A stretch of DNA of 64,000 nt, taken from Phocoena phocoena. Its lineage: Eukaryota; Chordata; Mammalia; Artiodactyla; Phocoenidae. The first letter of the stretch is position 1, and every line of letters starts with the position of its first letter. Made by a program: the position numbers and the translations under genes. Below the pieces are notes generated by a model, which worked only from the letters and a program-made list of their open reading frames with translations, searched no databases and was not told the origin of the DNA. The DNA lies in NCBI RefSeq assembly GCF_963924675.1, contig NC_089220.1:56492639-56556638 (forward strand), in the 5' to 3' direction. This document shows, piece after piece, positions 48,258-58,486 of this stretch.

Positions 48258-48711
48258 TCTATGTGGATGCTGAAAGCTCAGCCTCTCTGCACTAGTCCTG
48301 AATCAAATCTCAGAGACAGGGTTTTGGGTGAAGTAGAAAAGAATAGTTTTATTGCTTTGCCAGACAAAGGGGGACACAACAGGCTCCTGCCCTCAAAAAC
48401 AATGTGTCCCAGCCCAGGAGAATTTGATGAAGAGTTTTATGGCAATGGTTCAAGGGTGGGGTCTCTGACAAGACTAGGGTGTGTGCAGGGCCTCCAGTCC
48501 CTTAATCTAGTCTCAGGTGGTTGGTCTCCTCGTCTTGATGAGCTTCTTTGCTCCCTTTAATCTTGCCTCGGGTGGTTTCTTGGCTGCTCCTCCCTGAATC
48601 TGCCCTTTGGAACTCAAGGAAGGTCATAGAGGCTGGAGTCTTGCCTACAAGAAACAGGGGACAAAAAAGGCTTCCATGCTCAAGAGTCCCACAGGGTCCT
48701 TCTCGGTTTCA
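48258..48711 (-). mobile_element. LTR (probably solo) inserted in the ERV pol remnant, minus
   Basis: On the minus strand it begins TGAAACCGAGAAGGACCCTG at 48711, like the LTR at 52671-53263. Near its other end it has 'agaatagttttattgctttg', whose reverse complement carries the AATAAA-like signal. Body phrases 'aaagggggacacaacaggct' and 'tcttgcctcgggtggtttct' are those of an artiodactyl-type LTR known to me by sight. The left border is uncertain by a few bases and no clean 4-bp duplication is visible. The 107- and 73-codon frames are artefacts. Confidence 0.6.
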
Positions 48712-50544
48712 ATATCGGAATTTTGCTAGACACTATCTACAAAAATACCTGAAAGAAAGTCATTTTTGAATGGGGCCCTGAACAGCAGCAACAGGCTATG
48801 TCTGAATTATAAAAAGTGGTGGCTCATTCCATGCCTTCTAGCCCTTATAACCCCACTCCAACTTGGTTTGGAAATCTGTGCAGTTTGAACTTATGCAGGT
48901 GGAAGCTTATGGCAAAAGCCTGTGAGTGTTGCCCAATAGCAAGTACTGGGATTTTGGACCAGAAAATTTCCAAACACAGTGGTAAGATACATGCCATTTG
49001 AGAGACAATAATTGGCTTATTATTCTGCATTAATTAAAACTGCCCCTATTACTGAAGGACAAGATAATCTTGAAACCTGAAATACCTACAGTGTCTTGGG
49101 TTATGTCAGAAACACTCTACTAAGGCAGTATTCAGAAAAGTTCTATAAAAAGATGGAAAAGTTTTATATGCGAACATCCTGCTGAAGGGAGGTACTCATT
49201 GTATTCATGAGCAGGTAGCCTCTCTTCCTCTAGGGTTGGCTTTGAAACCACCTAAGTAAGTTGCTAGATCCTATTGCTACAAGTGTGTTGCCCTATGAAC
49301 CGTTCCCAAAGGACACTATAAAGCACTCAACTGACCAGCAAAACACCATGTTTACAGATGGCAGTTCCAAGGTGGATGAACAGCATCCTATTTTGAAGGT
49401 TGACACATTACTACAGACTAATGAAAAACTCTAAAGAAGATAGTAAACAAATCAGTTCAGTGGACTGGATTGCAGTGATGGAATAATTGAAAACCAATAA
49501 AAGCCCTGATGTTTGGGTATATACTAACTCATGGCTGGTAGCCAGTGGCCTGGCCATATGGTCAGGCAGATGGTCAATAAAAAAATGAATTATTAAAGGG
49601 ATGCCTCTAAGTGTTACGGACTTACTTTAATGTGCTCCTTAAATTCCAATAGGATTTTAGTAAGGCATGTCAAAGCCCATCAGAACCCAGTCACAGATTG
49701 AAAGTTAATTAGAACAACCCAGTGGATATCCTGGTGCAGTTGCTTGAAGTGGCCACCTGGGTTTCTGAAGTGAGGAGACATGGGGGAGGTGCATCAATAC
49801 AGAGATGGGTTACTCACAGCACACAAGGGAAACCGGTCTCAATACAAACTATGAACTAATGAATGGTGAGTAGTTTTGTCCTCAACTGACTTAAAACCCC
49901 CAAATAATTGAATCATGGCCAGTTGTAATGATATCATTCCATAATAAATTCTGATATATGGAGATAATTCAATTTTGTTAGGAAGGTATGACAAATACTT
50001 TTGTAATTCTTATTGATTTGTTCTGTAATAAAAACTGAAATTTACCATGAGGATACTGCAATATGGTATAACACCAGCATTATTGGAAAGATTCAAGTAC
50101 CTAAGCAAGTAAACTAAGCAAATTGGCTTTATAATAATTCTGATGTGAATGATCAAATGTAGTGGGAAGTCAAGTTAAATCCTCCTTAGGGTTTAATACT
50201 GATGAAAATTGTCTTGCCTGAGTGAAAACTGAATTTGGCTAACCACAAGTTGATTTCTATGCTTGCTACTTCCATGCAAGTTTATCTTAAGGTACAAGTA
50301 ACTGTCGATCGAAAGAGGAAGCAAATAACTAAATTAGTACAAAAATAGTTTTTAAATGTATGTAATGGCTTTATAAAATGGATTAATTATCTCTTTAAAT
50401 CCATCCCTACCCTACACTGACTGCCCCAAATGCTAGGCATATTCGTGCTCATACTATTGCTGTGTATAAAATATAAATTCTTCACTAAATATACATGCCT
50501 AGAAAATTTTGATTATTTTGCTGTAGCAGAATGTAGGCCATGGA

Positions 50545-51150
50545 ATAGAGAGGTAGTCTGTGAAGGAAAGGGTTAATTCAGCAGACCTGAGTTGTTTAAA
50601 TTCTGCACACCCTCCCAGAAAGACCTGTCTTCAGGACTGGTCCTTGGATGGCTCCTAAAAGTTAAGCTGAGTCCATGAATATTCTGCCTGATAAGAATGT
50701 TTTTCTATGCCTGATGCCTTGACCTACACATCAGCAGTTTAATAGGCTAACAATGTGGTTTATGGTGAATTCCTGTTTTTGTTCTAAGACTTGGAGTCTG
50801 AGTTACTGAGGTCAGTCATATGGGTGCTGCATGACTATTTGAGTGACCCCCAATCAAAACCATGGACACTAAGGCTCAGGTGAGCTTCTCTGGGTAGCAA
50901 TACTTCACGCACATTGTCAAACATTGTTGCTAAAAAAATTAAGTGCATCTGTGAAACTCCATTGGCGTGGTCCCTTGGAAGCTTGTGGCTGATTTCTCCT
51001 GAACTTCATCCCATGGGCATTTTGCCTTTGCCGATGTTAATGTGTATCCTTCTGCTGTAAGAAGCTGTCGCCATGAGTATGAAGCTTTTCTAAGTCCTAT
51101 GAGCCATTCTAGTGAGTCACAAAGTCTGAGGTAGTCTTGGAGACCTTTAA
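50545..51150 (+). mobile_element. Possible 3' LTR of the ERVL-like element
   Basis: Lies downstream of the pol remnant in the same orientation. 'ccaatcaaaaccatggacac', 'aaggctcaggtgagcttctc', 'tgcctttgccgatgttaatg' and 'aagtcctatgagccattcta' match, in order, the 3' half of a mammalian ERVL-type LTR that I recognise without a firm name. No matching 5' copy was found before 45.6 kb, so linkage to the pol remnant is inferred from position. Confidence 0.5.
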
Positions 51151-52104
51151 CATAGTTAGAAACTTAAAGAGTGGATCAAATACTGTATAAGCTAGATACA
51201 GAGTAAATTTGTCAATAGGCTGAAGAGAAAGCTCAATAATAAATGTTGCATATACCTCATTTACTGTAGTATCCAAAACAGTACAAAGAGCAGAAATAAT
51301 TGGGTGAAAGGTCTTATGGATACTAACTCAAACATTTTATTCATAATAACTCAGTATGTGGCATTTATATCTTTTTGGGTTTGTGTCCTTAAATCTCTAA
51401 CACTGCCCTCAGACATATGATATTCACTGTCCAGCTCTGTTGCTGGCTCTTTTTCTCTGAAAAATAGACTAATTCATCCCCTTCCAGGACCTGGAGGCTA
51501 TGTCACACATAGAACACCAGAAGCTGGCAGGCTGCTTCATGGGAAAAAAGAAATTTTAGATATTTTGCCTGTTATCTCATTATTTTCTTCCTTTTCCCCC
51601 AAGTTTTTTCCACTTTTATGAAGGCTTTTCCTAAAAGCGTCTCTTAGACTTCCTCTTCTTGGCCCTGCCTCTCAGTCAAATACATGGGCCTTTCTTTGCA
51701 TAGTACTTTTGAGGACATACCATACCCTGCACTAAGGACAGATAAATGATCTGTTTTCTAAATGTATGTATATGTATGTGCTTGTTATATATATATTATG
51801 ATACTTTTCAGGAGCAAAAAATACCTTTGTAGGTAATTACTTTACATACAAAATAGACAAAGGCAGTGGCAGGTACTGTTTTTTGCTTACAGAACCCACC
51901 TCCCACCCTTCCTCCTTTCTAGGAATGACTGCCTCCCTCTGTATATATGAAAATGCCAGGCACTCACTTTCCCAGCTATCTTTGCAGGTAAAATAATATA
52001 TGTGGTTAAATCCTGGCCTCTGCGAACAAATGGAATGTGTTCATGTTATATATTGTGTTTCTAGGAAAAAGTTGCCATCCCTTATAATAGAAAGTGATGT
52101 AAAA
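51151..52104. other. No recognised feature
   Basis: Mixed-composition DNA with a small (TA)n at about 51788-51800. Confidence 0.5.
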
Positions 52105-52116
52105 ATAGAAGTTCCC

Positions 52117-52333
52117 GGGGCTTCCCTGGTGGTGCAGTGGTTGAGAGTCCGCCTGCCGATGCAGGGGACGTGGGTTCATGCCCCAGTCCAGGAAGATCCC
52201 ACATGCTGTGGTGTGGCAGGGCCCATGGGCCATGGCTGCTGATCCTGAGCATCCGGAGCCTGTGCCCCACAATGGGAGAGGCCACAACAGTGAGAGGCCC
52301 GCGTACTGGAAAAAAAAAAAAAAAAAAAAAAAA
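52117..52333 (+). mobile_element. CHR-2 SINE, plus
   Basis: Starts 'ggggcttccctggtggtgca', ends with about 24 A. Target duplication AGAAGTTCCC (52107-52116 and 52334-52343). Several CpGs have decayed. The 67- to 93-codon frames on both strands are SINE translations. Confidence 0.96.
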
Positions 52334-52670
52334 AGAAGTTCCCTCCCTCCATTTCTCCATTTAGATGTTTCGATTCACTGAAAATGTTGCTTGGATCTGT
52401 TGTAGGCAGTTTGCAACATAAGCGGAGTATCAAAAAAGAAGGTGATATAAGGCTATGATATCATTGCTTTGTTAAATGAATAATGGACTCAGCTACCTCT
52501 GGTTTCCTGTGTTTAGGGAAGATAGCCACTCGGTGTTCTATAATAACAAACACACTAATAGGTTCATAGAAAATATTGTTGAGCCTAGGAGATCAAAATA
52601 AAGATGATTAAGTTTAACTAATATTAAATTTCATAATCAATCATTAACATGAAATAAAATATATTGACCA

Positions 52671-53263
52671 TGTTACTGAACCAAACTCAGGAAAGTACAG
52701 CATTTATTTGAAGAGCACCAAGCAAGGAGAACAGGCAAGCTAATGCTCAAAAGACCTAAACTCCCTGATGGCTTTCAGGCAAGGGTTTAAAGGCAGCATT
52801 AAGGGTGAGGGTTGCAGGGTGCATGATCAACTCCTGGACATTCTTCTGATTGGTTGATTGTGGGTAATAGGGTGATGTTTTGGGAATCTTAATCATCAGT
52901 CTTCTGGTTCCAGTGAGTCTGGGGTCTATGTGCTTCTCATCAGCATGTAGTCAACATCCTTCACTGCATAGGAGTCTTAATTTCTGCAGGAGAACTCAAA
53001 GATATGCTTCAGATTGTTATCTATATCCCTTCAGGAAGAACTAAGAGTTCTCTGACTCTATTATTCAAGCTATTATTACTTTTCTTACTTGACTGCTTTC
53101 CTCTGTTTCTGCCTTTTCCACTTCTCTCATCATTAACTGCATGATTCTGCTCTTGGGAACTCAGAGAAGGCCTAGGAGAAAAAAGCTTTTTCTACAAAAA
53201 AGAGGTGGGGGACATGGAGTGGCTTGTAGCTGGGAGGGCCCTGCAGGGTCCTGCTCTGTTTCA
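52671..53263 (-). mobile_element. Solo LTR with 4-bp target duplication, minus
   Basis: About 593 bp with canonical TG...CA ends on the minus strand (starts TGAAACAGAGCAGGACCCTG at 53263), flanked by ACCA at 52667-52670 and 53264-53267. A 4-bp duplication is typical of class I (gammaretrovirus-like) ERVs. An AATAAA-type signal in sense is given by 'gcatttatttgaagagcacc' at about 52699. No internal viral genes adjoin, so it arose by LTR-LTR recombination. Confidence 0.8.
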
Positions 53264-53267
53264 ACCA

Positions 53268-54937
53268 CCTGCTAGGTTTTGTATATTGTTGACAAACTTT
53301 GGATACAGAAGTTAAATAAATAATTGTTGCAATCAAAGGTGGAAATGAGATGTTGGGGAAAAATGCTTCTTCCTCACATTTGGAGGAATCAGGAATGCAT
53401 CACCCAACCATGTTATTTTTTAGAAGCTGATATGTCTGGAGAATGTGCTTTCTTTCAATTACTCATGGTTATGAGGTGAGCTTAGAGATATGGCCTTGCT
53501 TATGGGAGAGGTGTGTATTGGTCTAGTATGAATACCTGTTCTATAGTCACTGCCTAATTCTGATATTCAGAAGCTCACTTGACCTTACGATTAAGCCTCA
53601 CTTACAAATGTCCTTTTTAAGAGGTTTTTAATCTCTATCTGTGTTATTTACCTCTTACTTTTCAATTAGTCCAAAACTAGCATGTGAAAGAGCAGTTTTA
53701 CTACAAGACTTCCCTCAAACTTCAACATGATAAGTTAACAATGACCCATTCAGGTAATTAAGAAAATGGCATAGTAAACTGGTGCTGGTGCCCCACAGGT
53801 ATCCCTTTCACACTTATCTGACACTAGTAGCTATGGAAAGATTTTCTGAGAAGCCAAGCACAATGATAAGCTGAATCATTTGTAGTTTATATGTTTTATT
53901 TCCCTGAAATTAGTTGGGGAGTGGTCTTTATTTTGGTTCCCTCACCAATAAAAATGGCTAGCTGTGTCAAAATCATCGCTTTCCTTAGATTGCTCTTCAT
54001 TGCATATGAATTAGGTTGAATCCCCCAATAAAGCACAAATACATTTGCAGGATACTCCAGCATTTCCTGAAATCTTAATGATTTCCTTCTTACTGTCTCA
54101 TGAATGGCTTTTGCATTTTGCACTCTTTGACTTGAACTTTGTGTATTTAGAAAGGACCAACAAATTCTTTACCAACTTCTTTTCTGTTTTGCATGGAATC
54201 AGTCAAAATTTAGTAGGAGCTAGTTGATGTTTCCTTCAATCACTTCTCATAAGATTAATATTTCCATACACTTAAAAATGCTGACTTCCTGGTAGTACCT
54301 GTTTTGTGGTGTTACAATTCACTTTTATATAAAAATTTATTTTGGGTTATTTTATTCACATTTTGAGAGAATAGTAGGTGTTTGGTCTCTAGGCATCATA
54401 CTGAAAATATTCTCAGATATTTGAAAATAAACTTTCACATAAATTGAATCATAATCAATAAACATTAAGGGATTAATTTCTGTTAAACATAGACACATAC
54501 ATACAAACACTACAGATTAATCAGTCCTGTACTTTTTTGTATAAGTAAATTAATGTCATAACAAATTTCTATTTAAGAACACAAGAGCTCTTCTGAACCA
54601 AGAATCACTTATTTTGGCTAGTAGATTGAGATGTTTTAATTGAATACCTGGGGCTTGACTGCTGGGTGGGAAAAGAAACTAAGTGAAAGTGTACAATATT
54701 TACCATCACAAAGAGAATAGGAAACATATGAATAATTGAAATAGTTTTATTTTAAAATAAATACCTATAAGCTTCACAACTGCAATATAAAATACTCAGG
54801 TATTCAAAACCACATAATATCCATAAGTCAAATGACTACTGTTAATATTTACAAGGGAAGAAATTATTTTTAGTCACCTAAAGAAACGCTCAATTAAGTG
54901 GTGAAAACTTAACAAACATGATTGAATAAGTATATAT
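53268..54937. other. Unique DNA, nothing recognised
   Basis: No gene or repeat recognised. The overlapping frames at 53896-54123 and 54045-54227 have no domain. Confidence 0.5.
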
Positions 54938-54949
54938 AAACAAGAATTG

Positions 54950-55148
54950 GGACTTCTCTGGTGGTCCAGTGGTTAAGACTTTGCCTTCCATGGAATGCAG
55001 GGGGTGTGTGTTCCATTCCTGGTCGGGGAGCTAAGACCCCACATGCCTCGTGGCCAAAAAACCAAAACATAAAACAGAAGCAATATTGTAACAAATTCAA
55101 TAAAGACTTTAAAAATGATCCACATCAACAAATCTTAAAAAAAAAACA
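54950..55148 (+). mobile_element. CHR-1 SINE, full length, plus
   Basis: Starts 'gggacttctctggtggtcca' and includes the family's 3' part 'aaaacagaagcaatattgta' and 'attcaataaagactttaaaa'. The 12-base target duplication AAACAAGAATTG is perfect (54938-54949 and 55149-55160). Confidence 0.93.
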
Positions 55149-55295
55149 AAACAAGAATTGCACATTACTACTTCCTAAGAATTGTGTAGAAGTATCTGAA
55201 TTATATAAACATTGTTGAAGAGTCTGGTCCATGCTGTATGTTCCCTTAGAACTTACAGGATGACTCATAATTTTTAAAATAAATGAATACTAAAA

Positions 55296-57542
55296 ATGTA
55301 GAGGGAGACCGTCAAGATAGCAGAAGAGTAAGACGTGGAGATCACCTTCCTCCCCACAAATACATCAGAAATACATCTACATGTGGAACAACTCCTAAGG
55401 AACACCTACTGAGTGCTGGCAGAAGAACTGAGACCTCACAAAAGGCAAGAAACTCCCCACATACCTGGTTAGGGCAAAAGAAAAAAGAAAAAACAGAGAC
55501 AAAAGAATAGGGATGGGACCTGCACTTCGGGGAGGGAGCTGTGAAGGAGGAAAAATCTCCACACACTAGGAAGCCCCTTCACTGGCGGAGACGGCGGGTG
55601 GCCGGCGGGGAAGCTTTGGAGCCACAGAGGAAAGCGCAGCATCAGGGGTGCGGAGGGCAAAGTGGAGAGATTAGTGCACAAGGATCGGTGCCAGCCAGCA
55701 TTCACCAGCACGAAAGGCTTGTCTGTTCACCCGCCGGGGTGGGTGGGGGCTGGGAGCTGAGGCTCAGGCTTTGGAGGTCAGATCCCAGGGAGAGGACTGG
55801 GGTTGGCTGCGTGAACGCAGCCTGAAGGGAGCTAGTGCGCCACAGCTGGCCGGCAGTGTGTCCAGGAAAAGGTCTGGAACTGCCAAAGAGGCAAGAGACT
55901 TTTTCTTGCCTCTTTGTTTCATGGTGCAAGAGGAGAGGGGATTGTGAGCACAGCCTAAACAAGTTCCAGAGATGGATGCAAGCTGCGGCTATCAGCGCCA
56001 ACCAAAGAGACGGGCATGAGACTCTAAGGCTGCTGCTGCAGCCATCAAGAAGCCTGTGTGCATGCACAGGACACTATCCACACCTCCCCTCCGGGGAGCC
56101 ACTGAAGCCTGCCACTGCCAGGGTCCCGTGATCCAGGGACAACTTACCCGGGAGAACACACTGCATGCCTCAGGGTGTTGCAATGTCATGCCAGCCTCTG
56201 CTGCCTCAGGCTCGCCCCGCATCCCATACCCCTCCCTCCACCCCCGGGCCTGAGTGAGCCAGAGCCCCCAAATCAGCTGCTACTTTAACCCCGTCCTTTC
56301 TCAGTGAAGAACCGACACACTCGGGACTTACACGCAGAGGTGGGGCTAAATCCAAAGCTGAATCCCAGGAGCTGTGTGAACAAAGAAGAGAAAAGGGAAC
56401 TTTCTCCCAGCAGCCTCAGGAACAGCAGATTAAATCTCCACAGTCAACTTAGTGTACCCTGCATCTGTGGAATACCTGAATAGACAACGAATCATGCCAA
56501 ATTGAAGCAGTAGATTTGGGGAGAAATGATACATATATATTTTTTTCCTTTTCTCTCCCTTTTTTTTTTTTTTTTTTTTTTTGCAGTACACGGGCCTCTC
56601 ACTGTTGTGGCCTCTCCCATCACGGAGCACAGGCTCCAGACACGCAGGCTCAACAGCCATGGCTAACGGGCTCAGCCGCTCCGTGGCATGTGGGATCTTC
56701 CCAGACCGGGGCACAAGCCTGTGTCCCCTGCATCGGCAGACAGACTCTCAAGCACTGCACCACCAGGGAAGCCCCTCCTTTTCTCTTTCTGTGAGTGTGT
56801 ATATATATGCTTCTGTGTGTGATTTTCTCTGTATAGTTTTTCTTTTAACATTTGTCCTAGGGTTCTTTCTGTTTTTGTTTTTTAAGTATAGTTTTTAGTG
56901 CTTGTTATCATTGGTGGATTTGTTTTTTGGTTTGGTTGCTCTCTTCCTTTGTTTTTATTAAAAAAATTTTAATTTTTTATTTTAATAACTTTATTTTATT
57001 TTATTTATTTGTTTTCTTTCTTTTTTTCTCCCTTTTATTTTGAGCTGTGTGGCTGACAGGGTCTTGGTGGTCCAGCCAGGCCTCAGGGCTCTGCCTCTGA
57101 GGTGGGAGAGCCGAGTTCAGGACATTGGTCTACCAGAGACCTCCCAGCTCCACATAATATGAGATGGCGAAAATCTCCCAGAGATCTCAATCTGAATGCC
57201 AAAACCCAGCTCCACTGAACAACCAGCAAGCTACAGTGCTGGACACACTATGCCAAACAACTAGCAAGAGATGAACACAACTCCACCCATTAGCAGAAAG
57301 GCTGCCTAAAATCATAATAAGGTCACAGACACCACAAAACACGCCACCAGATGCAGACCTGCCCAACAGAAAGACAAGATCCAGCCTCATCCACCAGAAT
57401 ACAGGCACTAGTCTCCTCCACCAGGAAGCCTACACAACCCACTGAACCAACCTTAGCCACTGGGGGCAGACACTAAAAACAATGGGAACTATGAACCTGC
57501 AGCCTGCGAAAAGGAGACTCCAAACACAGTAAGTTAAGCAAA
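55296..57542 (+). promoter_or_regulatory. L1 5'UTR (internal promoter region)
   Basis: GC-rich from about 55.5 to 56.3 kb with scattered CpGs, then split by a CHR-2 (56557-56775), a T-rich low-complexity tract at about 56930-57035, and a C/A-rich part just before ORF1. GC-rich 5'UTRs hold the L1 promoter. The open frames of 65-121 codons on both strands at 55.28-56.25 kb reflect low stop density in GC-rich DNA, not genes. Confidence 0.75.
56557..56775 (-). mobile_element. CHR-2 SINE in the L1 5'UTR, minus
   Basis: T-run, 'gcagtacacgggcctctcac' to 'gggaagccc'. Target duplication TCCTTTTCTCT (56546-56556 and 56776-56786). Several CpGs have decayed. Confidence 0.95.
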
Positions 57543-58415
57543 ATGAGAAGACAGAGAAACACACAGCAGATAAAGGAACAAGGTAAAAACCCACCAGACC
57601 AAACAAATGAAGAGGAAATAGGCAGTCTACCTGAAAAAGAATTCAGAGTAATAAGAGTAAAGATGATCCAAAAATCTTGGAAATAGAATGGAGAAAATAC
57701 AAGAAATGTTTAACAAGGACCTAGAAGAACTAAAGAGCAAACAAACTGATGAACAACACAATAAATGAAATTAAAAATTCTCTAGAAGGGATCAATAGCA
57801 GAATAACTGAGGCAGAAGAATGGATAAGTGACTGGAAGATAAAATAGTGGAAGTAACTACTGCAGAGCAGAATAAAGAAAGAAGAATGAAAAGAACTGAG
57901 GACAGTCTCAGAGACCTCTTGGACAACATTAAACTCACCAACATTTGAATTATAGGGATCCCAGAAGAAGAAGAGAAAAAGAAAGGGACTGAGAAAATAT
58001 TTGGAGAGATTATAGTTGAAAACTTCCCTAATGTGGGAAAGGAAATAGTTAATCAAGTCCAGGAAGCACAGAGAGCCCCATACAGGATAAATCCAAGGAG
58101 AAACATGCCAAGACACATACTAATCAAACTATCAAAAGTTAAATAAAAAGAAAAAATATTAAAAGCAGCAAGGGAAAAACAACAAATAACACACAAGGGA
58201 ATCCCCATAAGGTTAACAGCTGATCTTTCAGCAGAAACTCTGCAAGCCAGAAGGGAGTGGCAGGACATATTTAAAGTGATGAAGGAGAAAAACCTACAAC
58301 CAAGATTACAGCAAGGATCTCATTCACATTTGATGGAGAAATTAAAACCTTTACAGACAATCAAAAGATGAGAGAGTTCAGCACCACCAAACCAGCTTTA
58401 CAACAAATGCTAAAG
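57543..58415 (+). pseudogene. L1 ORF1 (RNA-binding chaperone), broken
   Basis: Start ATG at 57543 gives MRRQRNTQQIKEQG, the normal ORF1p N-terminus. A stop occurs after about 47 codons (near 57686), and more stops and frameshifts follow. The C-terminal region is recognisable at 58.2-58.4 kb (protein text equivalent to 'AETLQARREWQD') and ends in 'QQMLK' with a TAA at 58413-58415. It is slightly shorter than the counterpart at 14625, where the reading runs two codons further before a stop. It would be about 291 codons, so the size is right but it is non-functional. Confidence 0.85.
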
Positions 58416-58486
58416 TAACTTCTTTAGGCAGGAAATGCAAGAGAAGGAAAAGACCTACAGTAACAAACCCAAAACAATTAGGAAAA

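Larger units (their letters stand above)
45620..49880 (+). pseudogene. Decayed ERVL-like endogenous retrovirus gag/pro/pol remnant
   Basis: A non-functional retroviral fossil. The protease-end motif GMDIMSDW appears in the frame at 46464-46790. After an L1 insertion, reverse-transcriptase text resumes, with the catalytic box YIDD at 48019-48030. A further block resembling the RT connection (FEWGP near 48760) follows a second insertion. The RNase H start motif FTDGS lies at 49351-49365. The order pro-RT-RNase H is correct. Stops, frameshifts, two A-homopolymers and two inserted elements break it. Assignment to ERVL rather than class I is by overall resemblance. The part before 46400 is only presumed gag/pro. 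No envelope seen. Confidence 0.6.

Noticed and set aside
55283..56253. CpG-richer region with several open frames, possible CpG-island promoter
   Set aside because: It is the 5'UTR of a full-length L1, with a collinear ORF1 and ORF2 downstream.
4940..56898. A recurring 'protein family' with the text GPLTVVASPV...PLRHQGSP in many frames on both strands
   Set aside because: All occurrences coincide with CHR-2 SINEs. The similarity is that of the repeat DNA, not of a gene family.
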